Position numbers and translations under genes: made by a program
Part shown: positions 1 to 7,775 of the stretch, one piece after another
Position numbering within the stretch: the stretch's first letter is position 1
How the letters are laid out: every line of letters begins with the position of its first letter
From: a virus
IMG/VR virus record: IMGVR_UViG_3300002835_000406
Location: 1-41,328 of that record
Length of the DNA stretch: 41,328 nucleotides
Direction: 5' to 3' (one strand)
The notes under the pieces: generated by a model
The model's database searches: none
The model's input: the letters and a program-made list of their open reading frames with translations, nothing else
What the model was told of the DNA's origin: nothing

Positions 1-2
1 CG

Positions 3-1277
3 GGAGCGATTGCACTTTACGCCGCAAAGCATCCCAACTCCAGTGCTCGACAGATTCGAGAAGCGTTGCTAGCAAGTACCACTCCGACAGCCTCTTTGGT
101 AGGCAGAACGGCGACAGGCGGTCGGCTGAATGTAGCGGCATTCCTGAACACTCCACCAACTGGCGCTTCTCCGGCTCCAACACCAGCTCCGGCACCTGCT
201 CCTGCTCCCATTCCAGCACCTCCAACAACAGCACCTCCAACACCAGCACCTCCACCGGGAGCACTGGTGCCGGTTTCAGTCACCGCAATAGACCTGGATG
301 GATTCACTGCTTCCCCGGTGTTCGAGCAGGTGGCCAACGCCTTTGATGGCAATGTGAACACCAAGTATCTGAACATCGGTGGAGCCAACTCAGGCGTTGA
401 GCTGCGCTTTGCAAGCCCAACACGTCTGGGTTCTTTCTCCCTGTCCACGGCGAATGACACACCTGGCAGGGATCCGTCCTCGTATCAGATCTATGGATTC
501 CAGAGCGGATCCTGGCAGCTCCTCACCTCAGGTGCTTTGCAACTGCCAGCGGCGCGTCTTACTGCTGGCAACAGCATTGCATTGCCAGAGCTGCCAATTC
601 TGACGAGCTATCGGGTGATCTTCCCGACTTTGAAGCTGGAGGGCAGCATGATGCAAATCGCAGATCTACGGCTCTACGGCCACTCGCCGGCTCCCACTCC
701 AGCGCCACCTGCTCCTGCACCACCGGCACCAGCGCCGCCAACACCAGCCCCTGAGCCAGTTCCGCCATCGCCGGCACCAGCGCCAGCACCAGGGCTTCTT
801 CCCGCACCATCAAGAACCACTGCGATGGATCTCGACGGTTTTAGTGACTCTCCCAGATTCGAGCAGGTGGGGAATGCGTTTGACAGTGATCCCCTCACCA
901 AGTACCTGAACATCGGGGGGACTCGGTCAGGTGTTGAGTTCTCATATTTAAGAGAGACCCAACTCACTGGGTTCAGGGTAACCACAGCAAATGACATGCC
1001 CGGCAGGGATCCTGCCTCTTACCAGATCTATGGGCAGAGAAATGGATCCTGGGATCTTCTGATCTCAGGCGGCCTGCAGTTGCCCACTGCGCGACTGACA
1101 GAAGCTCCAGCCGTCTCCCTTGATGGGCTGTCAGCACTGACCACATACCGCCTGGTGTTTCCAACCCTCAGAGCGGATGGCAACATGATGCAAATCGCAG
1201 ATCTGAAGTTGTATGGCAGCCAGACCGGTTTTGCCACGGCTGATCACCCATTCCAACAATTCATCTCCAACCCATGA
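3..1277 (+). CDS. Subtilisin-like serine protease, C-terminal part, with two discoidin-like domains (5' end cut)
   Basis: The reading frame is open from the window edge. Its first residues (GAIALYAAKHPNSSARQIRE) match the helix that follows the catalytic Ser loop in S8 subtilases, so the catalytic Ser should lie just outside the window. After about 50 residues come a Pro/Ala-rich linker, a domain of about 120 residues (DLDGF...YLNIGG...YQIYG...MMQIADL.LYG), a second Pro/Ala linker and a second copy of that domain. The repeat resembles galactose-binding/F5-8-type-C (discoidin) folds, which bind carbohydrates. The stop overlaps the next start (ATGA), tying the gene to the small phage-type genes downstream. 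Family knowledge: S8 proteases are usually secreted; a phage copy could be virion-associated or act at lysis. The protease call is good; the discoidin call rests on pattern only. Confidence 0.75.
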   Translation, partial: GAIALYAAKHPNSSARQIREALLASTTPTASLVGRTATGGRLNVAAFLNTPPTGASPAPTPAPAPAPAPIPAPPTTAPPTPAPPPGALVPVSVTAIDLDGFTASPVFEQVANAFDGNVNTKYLNIGGANSGVELRFASPTRLGSFSLSTANDTPGRDPSSYQIYGFQSGSWQLLTSGALQLPAARLTAGNSIALPELPILTSYRVIFPTLKLEGSMMQIADLRLYGHSPAPTPAPPAPAPPAPAPPTPAPEPVPPSPAPAPAPGLLPAPSRTTAMDLDGFSDSPRFEQVGNAFDSDPLTKYLNIGGTRSGVEFSYLRETQLTGFRVTTANDMPGRDPASYQIYGQRNGSWDLLISGGLQLPTARLTEAPAVSLDGLSALTTYRLVFPTLRADGNMMQIADLKLYGSQTGFATADHPFQQFISNP

Positions 1278-1555
1278 CCGTTGAAACTGAACTCTCCTCC
1301 GCCGCGCAAGCGGTACTAGATGCTTATCACATGCGGGCCGATCATGAAGGCCCTAAGTGCCCTGAGGTATGCTTTATTGCCGAAGCCCTTCTCGCCCTGG
1401 AAGAGCAACTCGCGCAAGACAAGCCAGCCCCCATGAGTAGCGATCTTGGGGTTGCGGTTCTTACTGAGCGGATCAGGATGCTTCGGAAGATAAGCGCCAT
1501 CGCCGCCGAGCTGGAGGCCTATCCATTCGCCAACACCAAAGGAGACCACAGCTGA
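1274..1555 (+). CDS. Hypothetical protein, 93 aa
   Basis: A small helical protein not recognised as a known family. It starts inside the stop of the protease gene (ATGA) and its own stop overlaps the next start, so it is translationally coupled within a chain of five small genes (1274-3568). It has a Cys pair in its first third (KCPEVC) and no signal peptide or membrane segment. Likely an early accessory phage protein; this is inference from position and size. Confidence 0.65.
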   Translation: MTVETELSSAAQAVLDAYHMRADHEGPKCPEVCFIAEALLALEEQLAQDKPAPMSSDLGVAVLTERIRMLRKISAIAAELEAYPFANTKGDHS

Positions 1556-1851
1556 TGTTTTCAGTCAAGCAAAAGCGTGAGATCGCAGACGCTGTTCAAC
1601 AAATCCTGCGAGCAACCAACCATCCCGAGCTGCCAGCTAGTGAAATCCAGTTTCTTCTTCATGTAGACGGTGCCGAATCTTGGAGCTGGGCCGACATCAG
1701 AAACAACGGTGCTGTACAGCGACCGGGTATTAACACTTGGAATGAACTGCAAGACCCCTCTACTGGGGCTTCCGAACTGGAGGGCGCTGTGGCCTCTCTC
1801 AACCGCGTCATTGTTCCAACCATAAACGACTGGAAACAAAGCCATGACTGA
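1555..1851 (+). CDS. Hypothetical protein, 98 aa
   Basis: A soluble small protein with an amphipathic N-terminal helix (KQKREIADAVQQILRA) and a Trp-containing centre (ESWSWADIRNNG). Its start shares one base with the upstream stop and its end overlaps the next gene by 8 bp, as expected for a compact phage operon. No function can be assigned. Confidence 0.65.
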   Translation: MFSVKQKREIADAVQQILRATNHPELPASEIQFLLHVDGAESWSWADIRNNGAVQRPGINTWNELQDPSTGASELEGAVASLNRVIVPTINDWKQSHD

Positions 1852-2296
1852 TTGGAAAGCGCTGTGCGCTGAGCTGCTAGAGGCTCTTGAAAACGCTATC
1901 CGTGTGGTTTACCACGAAGACGGCACTAAGCACATCTCGACAGCCGACCCGGTGATTGCTAAGGCTGATGCCGCCCTGGCCAAGCCCGATCCGGAGGGGG
2001 GAGGGTCGATCCATGGCCCAGGGGGAGAGATCGTAGCGACGATCAGGGCTTACGCCTCGGTGGAGCCGCAGGTGGGCGCCAGCAGAATTCTTCACGAGTC
2101 AGATTTCGGAGTGGTCGCCCGTGCCATCCTCGCCCACCCCGCCATCAAGCCGGAGCTGGGGGAGGGAGAGGTGGAAGAGCTGGTCAGGCGACTGCGGGAC
2201 TGGCAATCCATTCCATTACTGTCGGAGCGCGAACGCGCCGCCACCCTGCTCCAGCAGTTGTCTACTATCGCAACCGAGGATCTGGAAAATGGCTAA
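1844..2296 (+). CDS. Hypothetical protein, 150 aa, with WKxLCAEL N-terminus
   Basis: It begins MTDWKALCAELLEAL, an N-terminal helix shared with the next gene (MANWKELCAELANYL), so the two carry a common N-terminal module. The middle is Gly/Pro-rich and the C-terminal half is helical and acidic. I associate such modules with small cyanophage accessory proteins of unknown role. It overlaps its neighbours on both sides by 8 bp. Confidence 0.65.
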   Translation: MTDWKALCAELLEALENAIRVVYHEDGTKHISTADPVIAKADAALAKPDPEGGGSIHGPGGEIVATIRAYASVEPQVGASRILHESDFGVVARAILAHPAIKPELGEGEVEELVRRLRDWQSIPLLSERERAATLLQQLSTIATEDLENG

Positions 2297-3296
2297 TTGG
2301 AAAGAGCTGTGCGCTGAACTGGCCAACTATCTGCAAGGTCGGAAAGATCTTGAATGCGGCTGGGGGGAGGAAGATCCAGAGCAAGACCTGCTAGACCGCA
2401 CCCGCGCCGAACTGGCTAAGCCGGAGCCGCAGGGGCTTGAGTTGGTCTATCGCTACTGCCCAGTCACTATTGCAGAGTGCGGGGGCCCGTGCGAGCAAGG
2501 TCCTGAATACTGCGACTGCGGCGAAATAAAAGGCGAACCTCCGTCCCAGCCCGACCAGCCCGTGTCGGAGCATCGCCCCGTCTGGACCGAGGGCATCTGC
2601 GGGGACGGTGCTGCCATCCTGAAGGACGGCGTGATGCAGCCCATAGAAGATGTGATCGCTGCGCTCAACGCCACATCCCTGGCCCAGCCGCCAGCTTCGT
2701 GGTGGAGGAGTGCGGGGCCGACAAACTACAGCGAGGATTTTTGGCGCAGAGATGCACTAGAAAAACTTGTTCATGCAGCCGCAAGTTTCCGATTAGGTGT
2801 CTATAGCGCCGAAGAGCTTGAAATTTTTGAAAACAGAGCCCGCGCCATCCTTGCCCGCTGGGGCCACCCCGTCATCGAGCCGGTGCCCACCCCCGAGCCT
2901 GGCGTGGCTGATCACGTCACTGACGACGAAGGCACTCGCTGGGATCGCACAACGGACGCTGCTCTGTGGGCTAAAGCCTTTTGTCTGATTTGCCCTGAGA
3001 TGGCATCACGAGAGGATGTGATGATCAGCTGGTTCGCAAATGCAATCATGGCGGGCTGCGATCATCAAGCCTGGAAGATGGATGCTGAACGCAAGCCCAT
3101 TCCCGTTTCAGAGCGGCTGCCGGGGGCGGAGGATTGTGATGAAAAGGGGAGATGCTGGGCGTGGAACCCACAGGCTTTTTGGTGGGATTTGTGCCAGCTC
3201 AAATTCATCAAGATGAACGCAGGCGACCCATTCACCTACTGGCTCCCCATCTGGGCCCTGCCGGTACCCAGTTCACCTACCCCTGAAACACCATGA
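2289..3296 (+). CDS. Hypothetical protein, 335 aa, with DUF551-like C-terminus
   Basis: The ATG at 2289 is preferred because it overlaps the upstream stop and restores the shared MxxWKxLCAEL N-terminus; an upstream extension in this frame would read through the preceding gene. A Cys-rich patch follows (residues about 55-80: YCP...CGGPCEQGPEYCDCG), perhaps metal-binding. The last 60 residues (PIPVSERLPG...WYWLPIW-like pattern) resemble DUF551, a short domain common in phage accessory proteins. Function unknown. It looks like a mosaic of the 1844 N-module, a Cys-rich insert and a DUF551 end. Confidence 0.7.
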   Translation: MANWKELCAELANYLQGRKDLECGWGEEDPEQDLLDRTRAELAKPEPQGLELVYRYCPVTIAECGGPCEQGPEYCDCGEIKGEPPSQPDQPVSEHRPVWTEGICGDGAAILKDGVMQPIEDVIAALNATSLAQPPASWWRSAGPTNYSEDFWRRDALEKLVHAAASFRLGVYSAEELEIFENRARAILARWGHPVIEPVPTPEPGVADHVTDDEGTRWDRTTDAALWAKAFCLICPEMASREDVMISWFANAIMAGCDHQAWKMDAERKPIPVSERLPGAEDCDEKGRCWAWNPQAFWWDLCQLKFIKMNAGDPFTYWLPIWALPVPSSPTPETP

Positions 3297-3568
3297 CGAT
3301 TTCGCTTGCTGGACCTGAAGACTCCCAAGCTCCCCTCAAGCAGATTGACATTGGCGCAGGCGTTGTCGCTGCACGCTGTGGCAAAACCCTGCCCGACGCC
3401 TATCGCCTGGCTCGCTTTGAGGACGAGAACGGCGTCATGAGCCTAAAGCTCCAGGGCTACTTCACCTGGACTCAGGGCTGGAGTCAGCGCGGAGGCGAAT
3501 GGAGGGACATCGAGACCGTCGATTGGCTCCATGCCCGAGACGGCGAGCCCTATGGGCCATTGCTGTGA
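3293..3568 (+). CDS. Hypothetical protein, 91 aa
   Basis: The last gene of the coupled chain, overlapping the preceding stop by 4 bp. The predicted protein is soluble and beta-rich, with aromatic clusters (GYFTWTQGW). No family recognised. It is followed by a noncoding gap of about 110 bp before the nuclease gene. Confidence 0.6.
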   Translation: MTISLAGPEDSQAPLKQIDIGAGVVAARCGKTLPDAYRLARFEDENGVMSLKLQGYFTWTQGWSQRGGEWRDIETVDWLHARDGEPYGPLL

Positions 3569-3627
3569 TAGCTGCTCCTGGCTGATTCCATTCCCGATTG
3601 GACGACCCTGCTTTCCGAATCAGCCGC

Positions 3628-3656
3628 TTGCAATTTCACCCCATGAGATCTAGTTA
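3628..3656 (+). promoter_or_regulatory. Possible promoter ahead of the nuclease gene
   Basis: In the 111-bp gap 3569-3679 a TTGCAA is followed, after a somewhat long spacer, by TTACACT. Similar TTACACT or TTACAAT boxes precede the genes at 36077 and 12864. No -35 consensus is strong, so this is tentative. Confidence 0.2.
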
Positions 3657-3679
3657 CACTCAAGGAAATCAATTCCTAT

Positions 3680-4432
3680 GTGCAAGCGCCGACCCGATTC
3701 GAAATCAACGGGGTTCGGCATTACAGGGCCGGAGATGACCCCAATCGGGTCTACCCTTCGGTAACTTCCATTCTCGGGAAAACAGCAGGAGCCAAAGCCA
3801 ACCAGCGGCTCCAAGCTTGGAATCTCAACAACCCCGGCGCAAGAGAAGCAGCAGCGAAACGAGGGACGGCAATCCACGCCGCCTGCGAAGACTACATCCG
3901 TGGCAAGGAGGTCAATCTGCCCGATGACCTCCTGCCCTACTGGGAGGGTGTTGCCCAGCACCTCGATCGCTACGAAGGCTTTCTCTGGTCTGAAAAGCCA
4001 CTCCGTAAGGAATGGGACTTCTGCACTGGAGAAGATGGCATCTCCAGGATCTGGTCCCACGAGCACGGCTACTCCGGATGTCCTGACATCGTCGGCCTCA
4101 GAGGCGGCGTCGCCTGGCTGGCTGACGTCAAATCCTCTGTCTCTCCTTATTGCCGCTACTTCCCAAAGGACGAGAACCGAGCACACTTCTCTGGCTGGAT
4201 GAAATTCAATAAGTGCGGTCTCCAGCTCGGCGCCTACTCCATCGCCATCGAAGAGACCCTTGGTATCGATGTCGAGTTCGGTGGCATGTTGGTCACGACT
4301 CCAGAGACCGTCCAGTCCTTCATCTTGCGCCCCCATGAATTGCGGAGTTTCCGCTTCAAGTGGCTGCAGAAGGTCGCCGAATACAAGCGCTTGGTCGCAC
4401 TAGAGAAGGAAGCGTTAGCCCTCGCTTCCTAG
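3680..4432 (+). CDS. PD-(D/E)XK superfamily exonuclease (RecB/Cas4-like)
   Basis: The predicted product is a 250-aa nuclease. The PD-(D/E)XK core is visible in order: RGTAIHAACEDY (residues 61-72, metal-side His/Glu helix), CPDIVGL with Asp near 136, ADVKSS with Asp149/Lys151, and QLGAYSIA (about 182-189). These are the four motifs of phage and RecB-type exonucleases, which process DNA ends during recombination, host DNA degradation or packaging. The start is GTG at 3680, preceded by AAGGA; an ATG two bases earlier is out of frame. Its position between accessory genes and dCTP deaminase fits an early DNA-metabolism role. The length is typical of phage-encoded family members. Confidence 0.85.
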   Translation: MQAPTRFEINGVRHYRAGDDPNRVYPSVTSILGKTAGAKANQRLQAWNLNNPGAREAAAKRGTAIHAACEDYIRGKEVNLPDDLLPYWEGVAQHLDRYEGFLWSEKPLRKEWDFCTGEDGISRIWSHEHGYSGCPDIVGLRGGVAWLADVKSSVSPYCRYFPKDENRAHFSGWMKFNKCGLQLGAYSIAIEETLGIDVEFGGMLVTTPETVQSFILRPHELRSFRFKWLQKVAEYKRLVALEKEALALAS

Positions 4433-4469
4433 TTCACTATGATTGGGATACAGGATTCTTGACCCCTTC

Positions 4470-4859
4470 ATGAATTTCAGTGAATTCCCAAGGCGTTACC
4501 TCGAAGAAATCAAGCGGAGGAGTGCAGGTATGCCAGACATGGGCGATGTCGACTACGGCTCAACCATCGGCAGGGGTGGCGTAGGCGCTGGATTTGATAC
4601 CGCCAAGTACAACGGGTACATGGGCAGAGAAAACGACGAGATCGCTGGTGGCAACTATGGCAACCCCGTTAATCAGCATCCGCATGGTCGGAGAGGCGCC
4701 TATAACGACTTGAAGACTGGACGGGCGCAGCCAGGTGGTGGCGTCTACGAAGCTGCAGTTAGGGGTCTCCTGGATAAGAAGGAATCGCCACTCTACGGCG
4801 GTACAAACGAAGAGTTGAGGCGTTGGTACGCACAAAATCCTTGGGCTCTAGGGCGCTAA
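4470..4859 (+). CDS. Hypothetical Gly/Tyr-rich protein, 129 aa
   Basis: A basic N-terminal helix (PRRYLEEIKRRS) is followed by a Gly/Asn/Tyr-rich stretch and an acidic helical tail. A TTG at 4443 would add nine residues, but ATG at 4470 is the more usual start. Not recognised. Composition is like that of small virion or scaffold-associated proteins, but the neighbours do not settle the role. Confidence 0.55.
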   Translation: MNFSEFPRRYLEEIKRRSAGMPDMGDVDYGSTIGRGGVGAGFDTAKYNGYMGRENDEIAGGNYGNPVNQHPHGRRGAYNDLKTGRAQPGGGVYEAAVRGLLDKKESPLYGGTNEELRRWYAQNPWALGR

Positions 4860-4861
4860 CC

Positions 4862-5083
4862 ATGCGAATGGCATTCAGCCCTGAAGTGGCGCCCCTCCTG
4901 CAAGACGCCATTGCGGGGGGGCCTAGCTTCAAGGTGGACACTCCTTACGTTCCGGGACGTTCACTGGAGGGGATACCGAACGCCAATAACCCCGCGATGC
5001 GCGACAAGATTTACAGGCGTTTCCTGGCAATCCCTCCTGGGAGCCCAAATCAGCCACAGCTTCCATCGATCCGGGGCGTATAG
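4862..5083 (+). CDS. Hypothetical protein, 73 aa
   Basis: Starts at ATG 4862, three bases after the stop of the previous gene. Pro-rich in its second half, with a central basic segment (MRDKIYRRF). Its 3' part overlaps the end of a possible opposite-strand secreted protein (4961-5251), so one of the two may be spurious. The tight spacing to its upstream neighbour favours this one. Confidence 0.5.
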   Translation: MRMAFSPEVAPLLQDAIAGGPSFKVDTPYVPGRSLEGIPNANNPAMRDKIYRRFLAIPPGSPNQPQLPSIRGV

Positions 5084-5251
5084 ATCGCCAGCATTGACGC
5101 AGTGGCGCCTGTCCCCGTAACGCAGTGTCTGCACCATGTGCCCCTCGGGTGCTGCATTTGCAGCAACGGCCTGCCCTAGCGCCAGCCCAAGCAGCAGCGC
5201 CGCCCAGGGGATGTGTGCTGTGCCTGACCAATTGATTGCTTTCCTGTGCAA
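4961..5251 (-). CDS. Possible small secreted protein with signal peptide, 96 aa
   Basis: On the - strand a TTG start is preceded by GGAG with 7-nt spacing. The N-terminus has basic residues (HRK), a hydrophobic core (AALLLGLALGQAVA) and an AxA-type cleavage site (ANA|AP). The mature part holds two Cys. It covers most of the otherwise empty gap 5084-5359 but overlaps the + gene 4862-5083 by about 120 bp, and lies opposite to its neighbours. It could be chance; the signal-peptide and ribosome-site combination is why it is listed. Confidence 0.3.
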   Translation of the reverse strand: MHRKAINWSGTAHIPWAALLLGLALGQAVAANAAPEGHMVQTLRYGDRRHCVNAGDLYAPDRWKLWLIWAPRRDCQETPVNLVAHRGVIGVRYPLQ

Positions 5252-5359
5252 GCTTTCGCTCCATTCAGGTCAAAAGGTATTCTACCGAATCAGCAGTGGG
5301 TATAAGTGCTTACACCCCCGAGCACCAGTAACTTGCCATTGCCTGCCGTGGCGGTCATA

Positions 5360-5596
5360 ATGAAAGCCCCATCCTTTCACCCCATGGCCCGCGGTCCCTT
5401 GATCATCCTTCGCCTTCAGAGCATCTGTGTTGGCCTACTCTTCGCTGCCATCGTGGGCGTTGGCTCCTACGGCTGGGTCAGCAACATCATCAAGCTTGCT
5501 GGCTCATCGTTCGACCCCCTGGGCGGCGTTGTTGTGATCCGAGCCATTGGGATCCCCATCGTTCCCCTGGGCATCGTCATGGGCTACGTGCCCTAA
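5360..5596 (+). CDS. Small membrane protein, 78 aa
   Basis: The hydrophobic stretches LQSICVGLLFAAIVGVGSYG and VVVIRAIGIPIVPLGIVMGY predict two membrane segments, with a polar KLAGSSFDP loop. A later ATG at 5384 would also keep both segments. It ends 4 bp before dCTP deaminase, suggesting a shared transcript. Its role is unknown; a holin function cannot be excluded, but the position among metabolic genes does not favour it. Confidence 0.6.
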   Translation: MKAPSFHPMARGPLIILRLQSICVGLLFAAIVGVGSYGWVSNIIKLAGSSFDPLGGVVVIRAIGIPIVPLGIVMGYVP

Positions 5597-5600
5597 ACCC

Positions 5601-6218
5601 ATGCTGAAGAACGACCGCTGGATTAAGCAGCAGGCCTCTGCTGGAATGATCGAACCGTTCACTCCGGAGCTGGTGCGGGAGGTGTATGTGAGCCTCGGCG
5701 GCCTTGAGCCGTATGGCCCGATGCGGTGCCCCGTCCTGTCCTACGGCTGCAGCTCCTATGGGTACGACCTGCGTCTCTCGCCCAAGGAGTTCCTGATCTT
5801 CCGCCACGTCCCCGGCACGGTGATGGACCCCAAGCGGTTCAACCCCGACAACCTGGAGCCTGCTGCCCTGCACTCAGACAGCGATGGGACCTACTTCATC
5901 CTCCCGGCCCACTCCTATGGACTCGGGGTTGCCCGGGAGAAGCTCAAGGTCCCAGCCAATGTCACGGTCGTCTGCCTGGGCAAGAGCACTTACGCCCGCC
6001 TAGGTATCATTCTCAACACAACTCCCGCCGAGGCCGGCTGGGAGGGCAATCTCACCCTGGAGTTCAGCAACTCCTCAGGGGCTGACTGCCGCATCTACGC
6101 CAATGAAGGCGTTTGCCAGCTCCTGTTCTTCGAGGGGGATCCCTGTGATGTCACCTACGAGGACCGCGATGGCAAGTATCAGCACCAGCCGGAGAAGGTC
6201 GTACTCGCAAGAGTGTGA
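5601..6218 (+). CDS. dcd: dCTP deaminase
   Basis: The 205-aa product fits the dCTP deaminase/dUTPase trimer family, which deaminates dCTP to dUTP as a source of dUMP for thymidylate synthesis. Visible features: SYGYDLRL near residue 51; GKSTYARLGI (Ser129, Arg133) matching the GRSSLARLG box; and TPAEAGWEGNLTLE with Glu144 at the catalytic Glu position. The ATG at 5601 gives a standard N-terminus (LKNDRWI). It pairs functionally with ThyX (17791) and MazG (21612). A bifunctional deaminase-dUTPase is possible but cannot be told apart here. Confidence 0.9.
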   Translation: MLKNDRWIKQQASAGMIEPFTPELVREVYVSLGGLEPYGPMRCPVLSYGCSSYGYDLRLSPKEFLIFRHVPGTVMDPKRFNPDNLEPAALHSDSDGTYFILPAHSYGLGVAREKLKVPANVTVVCLGKSTYARLGIILNTTPAEAGWEGNLTLEFSNSSGADCRIYANEGVCQLLFFEGDPCDVTYEDRDGKYQHQPEKVVLARV

Positions 6219-6224
6219 ACAGCG

Positions 6225-6539
6225 CTAGACCGGTCCATTCGATAGCCAGCTCCTGATCGCTTGCTCTTTGTCGGCGCAGTAGAACGGCTGCTCCGTGTAC
6301 CACTGCCAAACGTCGCAGTGATTCTTTGAGACATTGCACGAAGCACAGGCTGGCACCAGGTTCGATCTCTTCGTGGTGCCACCCTTGATCTTGGGAACGA
6401 CATGATCAAGGGTGACCTTCTCGGGCTGGCATCCGCAGTAACTGCAGCAGCCGTCCCACGCGTTGATGATCTCTCGCCTGAAACTGTTCTTGGTGGCCCG
6501 CTTCGAGACCAACTCCGATCCTTCAATCCTGTGAGACAA
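6225..6539 (-). CDS. HNH endonuclease, 104 aa
   Basis: A compact HNH domain: CSYCG (first Zn Cys pair), LDHVVPKIKGG (catalytic His), NLVPACASCN (second Cys pair and Asn) and a trailing Lys. It would be a metal-dependent nuclease; small phage HNH proteins act in packaging or as homing enzymes. The start is a TTG at 6539 because no ATG lies in the N-terminal region. It converges with dCTP deaminase, leaving a 6-bp gap. A free-standing homing nuclease or packaging co-factor is equally possible, as the terminase is not in view. Confidence 0.8.
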   Translation of the reverse strand: MSHRIEGSELVSKRATKNSFRREIINAWDGCCSYCGCQPEKVTLDHVVPKIKGGTTKRSNLVPACASCNVSKNHCDVWQWYTEQPFYCADKEQAIRSWLSNGPV

Positions 6540-6631
6540 AGGGCTCAGTCTCGCTGGGGTTTAAGCGCAAGACCAGGCTAGCGAGGATGGGCTATCCCCT
6601 TGCTCATCGCTCCGCAGTTGCGCCAATGAAG

Positions 6632-6662
6632 AGATCTGCCAGTGCTTGTTCTTCACAGATCT
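6632..6662. terminator. Hairpin after the 39-aa gene
   Basis: AGATCTG (6632-6638) and CAGATCT (6656-6662) form a perfect 7-bp stem with a 17-nt loop, just downstream on the - strand of the 39-aa gene. There is no T-run, so it may be a processing or weak termination site. The rest of 6540-6668 holds nothing I recognise. Confidence 0.3.
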
Positions 6663-6668
6663 TGGCCA

Positions 6669-6788
6669 TCAAGCATTCTTCACGGGCACACAATTCGGCA
6701 CCTTTCGGCCATCTTTCACCTTGGTGCCAATAGCCTCGTAGTTCTCCCAGCAGGCGGCGGCAAGTTTGTCTCCGGCTTTGCGTGTCAT
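6669..6788 (-). CDS. Small conserved-type phage protein, 39 aa
   Basis: A short reading frame from ATG at 6788: MTRKAGDKLAAACWENYEAI, then a basic GTKVKDGRKVPNCVPVK tail. The YEAIGxKxKxGRKVPNCVP ending is a pattern I associate with tiny phage proteins or the C-terminus of phage structural proteins. It starts 7 bp after the stop of the preceding - strand gene, so it is almost certainly co-translated. Function unknown. Confidence 0.6.
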   Translation of the reverse strand: MTRKAGDKLAAACWENYEAIGTKVKDGRKVPNCVPVKNA

Positions 6789-6795
6789 GGGTGGT

Positions 6796-7716
6796 TCATC
6801 CTCCGCGGGCTAGTCTATCTTCCAATTCGCGGATCTTCTTGTCCTTCGGGCTTTCCATGCCGAGCTGTTGGGCGAGCAGGGAGCCCACGGCCATCCCTCC
6901 AAGGATGCCGACTTCATCACCAGCAAATCGGCCAATCGCTTTACCAAGGTGCTCTCCGGTGACCTGTTGAACGGGAGCGTCAAGGCCGCTAGTGATCCGG
7001 CTAAACATGTCGCCCAACGCCTCTCCGTATTGGCCCCCCGCAGCTTTGCCGATCTCGCCGGCTATTGCTTCTCGGTTGGCCATAAACCTGGCAATGTTTT
7101 CATCAAAATTGTTGTGGGCTGTTCCGCGTATCAGTTGCTCGACTTCCTCGTAGGGGCCAAGTTTTTTCATCAGGGTTTCACTGATTGCCTTGCGCTGCTC
7201 GGGAGGCATCGACTCCAGGGTCTTGGCAACGGCGGCGCCCCTTTGTCCCATTTGCACCCTGCTGGCATAGTCCTGGAATTGCTCAGCTGAGATCCCATAG
7301 CGGCTCATGAAAAATTCCGGATCGCTGACTGCCTCACGAGCTAAGCGGCTTGAGGCCTCAGAGAGTAATTCATCTTTGATGAGCTCGCGCCCTAGAAGCG
7401 CGTTCTGCTTTAACCCCTTGGCTGTGGTTTCATTTCCAAAAGTTCGGCCAATGAACTGCAACGTCGGATTCTGGAGCTCTCCTTTGTGAATGCGTTTCCC
7501 TAGCTTTGCTCCGATGCCCCTTCCTGCTTTGCCCAAGGCAATACCACCAAGCATGGCTGTCGCTGTCTCCAGGGCGATCTGGCCCGGCGATTTATCTGTG
7601 CCTACCTGGGATAGACCAGCAATCAGCCCTCCTCCGCCACCCTCTAGGATCTCTTCCCCTAGTGGTGTATCGGTGAAAAACTCAATGATCTTTACAGCCG
7701 CTGGCCGTTGATCCAT
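6796..7716 (-). CDS. Glycine-rich virion-like protein, 306 aa
   Basis: Two glycine-rich hydrophobic patches (EILEGGGGGLIAG at about 23-35 and GILGGMAVGSLLAQQLG near the C-terminus) flank a helical, charged middle. Such small-residue membrane-active segments occur in phage internal or ejected virion proteins, but I do not recognise the family. It is in line with 8152-8727 and 7748-8155, which have similar Gly-rich segments, and is followed by the 39-aa gene. Its 5' end lies next to a copy of a 30-plus-bp direct repeat. Confidence 0.65.
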   Translation of the reverse strand: MDQRPAAVKIIEFFTDTPLGEEILEGGGGGLIAGLSQVGTDKSPGQIALETATAMLGGIALGKAGRGIGAKLGKRIHKGELQNPTLQFIGRTFGNETTAKGLKQNALLGRELIKDELLSEASSRLAREAVSDPEFFMSRYGISAEQFQDYASRVQMGQRGAAVAKTLESMPPEQRKAISETLMKKLGPYEEVEQLIRGTAHNNFDENIARFMANREAIAGEIGKAAGGQYGEALGDMFSRITSGLDAPVQQVTGEHLGKAIGRFAGDEVGILGGMAVGSLLAQQLGMESPKDKKIRELEDRLARGG

Positions 7717-7737
7717 GGCTGCCTTGCTACGCCTGCT

Positions 7738-7775
7738 GGCTTTAATCCTAACGAAGTGCAGCTTCTGGCCCTTGC
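7738..7775. repeat. Direct repeat copy 1 (gene-junction repeat)
   Basis: A 32-bp core (CTTTAATCCTAACGAAGTGC followed by AGCTTCTGGCCC) recurs at 8753-8788, and weaker similarity extends towards the downstream start codon. On the - strand it spans the last codons and stop of gene 7748-8155 (GPEAALR, stop) plus the leader of gene 6796-7716. Confidence 0.85.

Noticed and set aside
3650-4336. A 228-residue reading frame on the - strand
   Set aside because: It lies entirely opposite the nuclease gene, whose four catalytic motifs are clear; an antisense shadow.
3638-5387. Recurring TTCACCCCATG near gene starts (also 12854 and, without ATG, 21238)
   Set aside because: Few copies, not at constant positions relative to genes and no palindrome; probably chance in a C-rich leader context.
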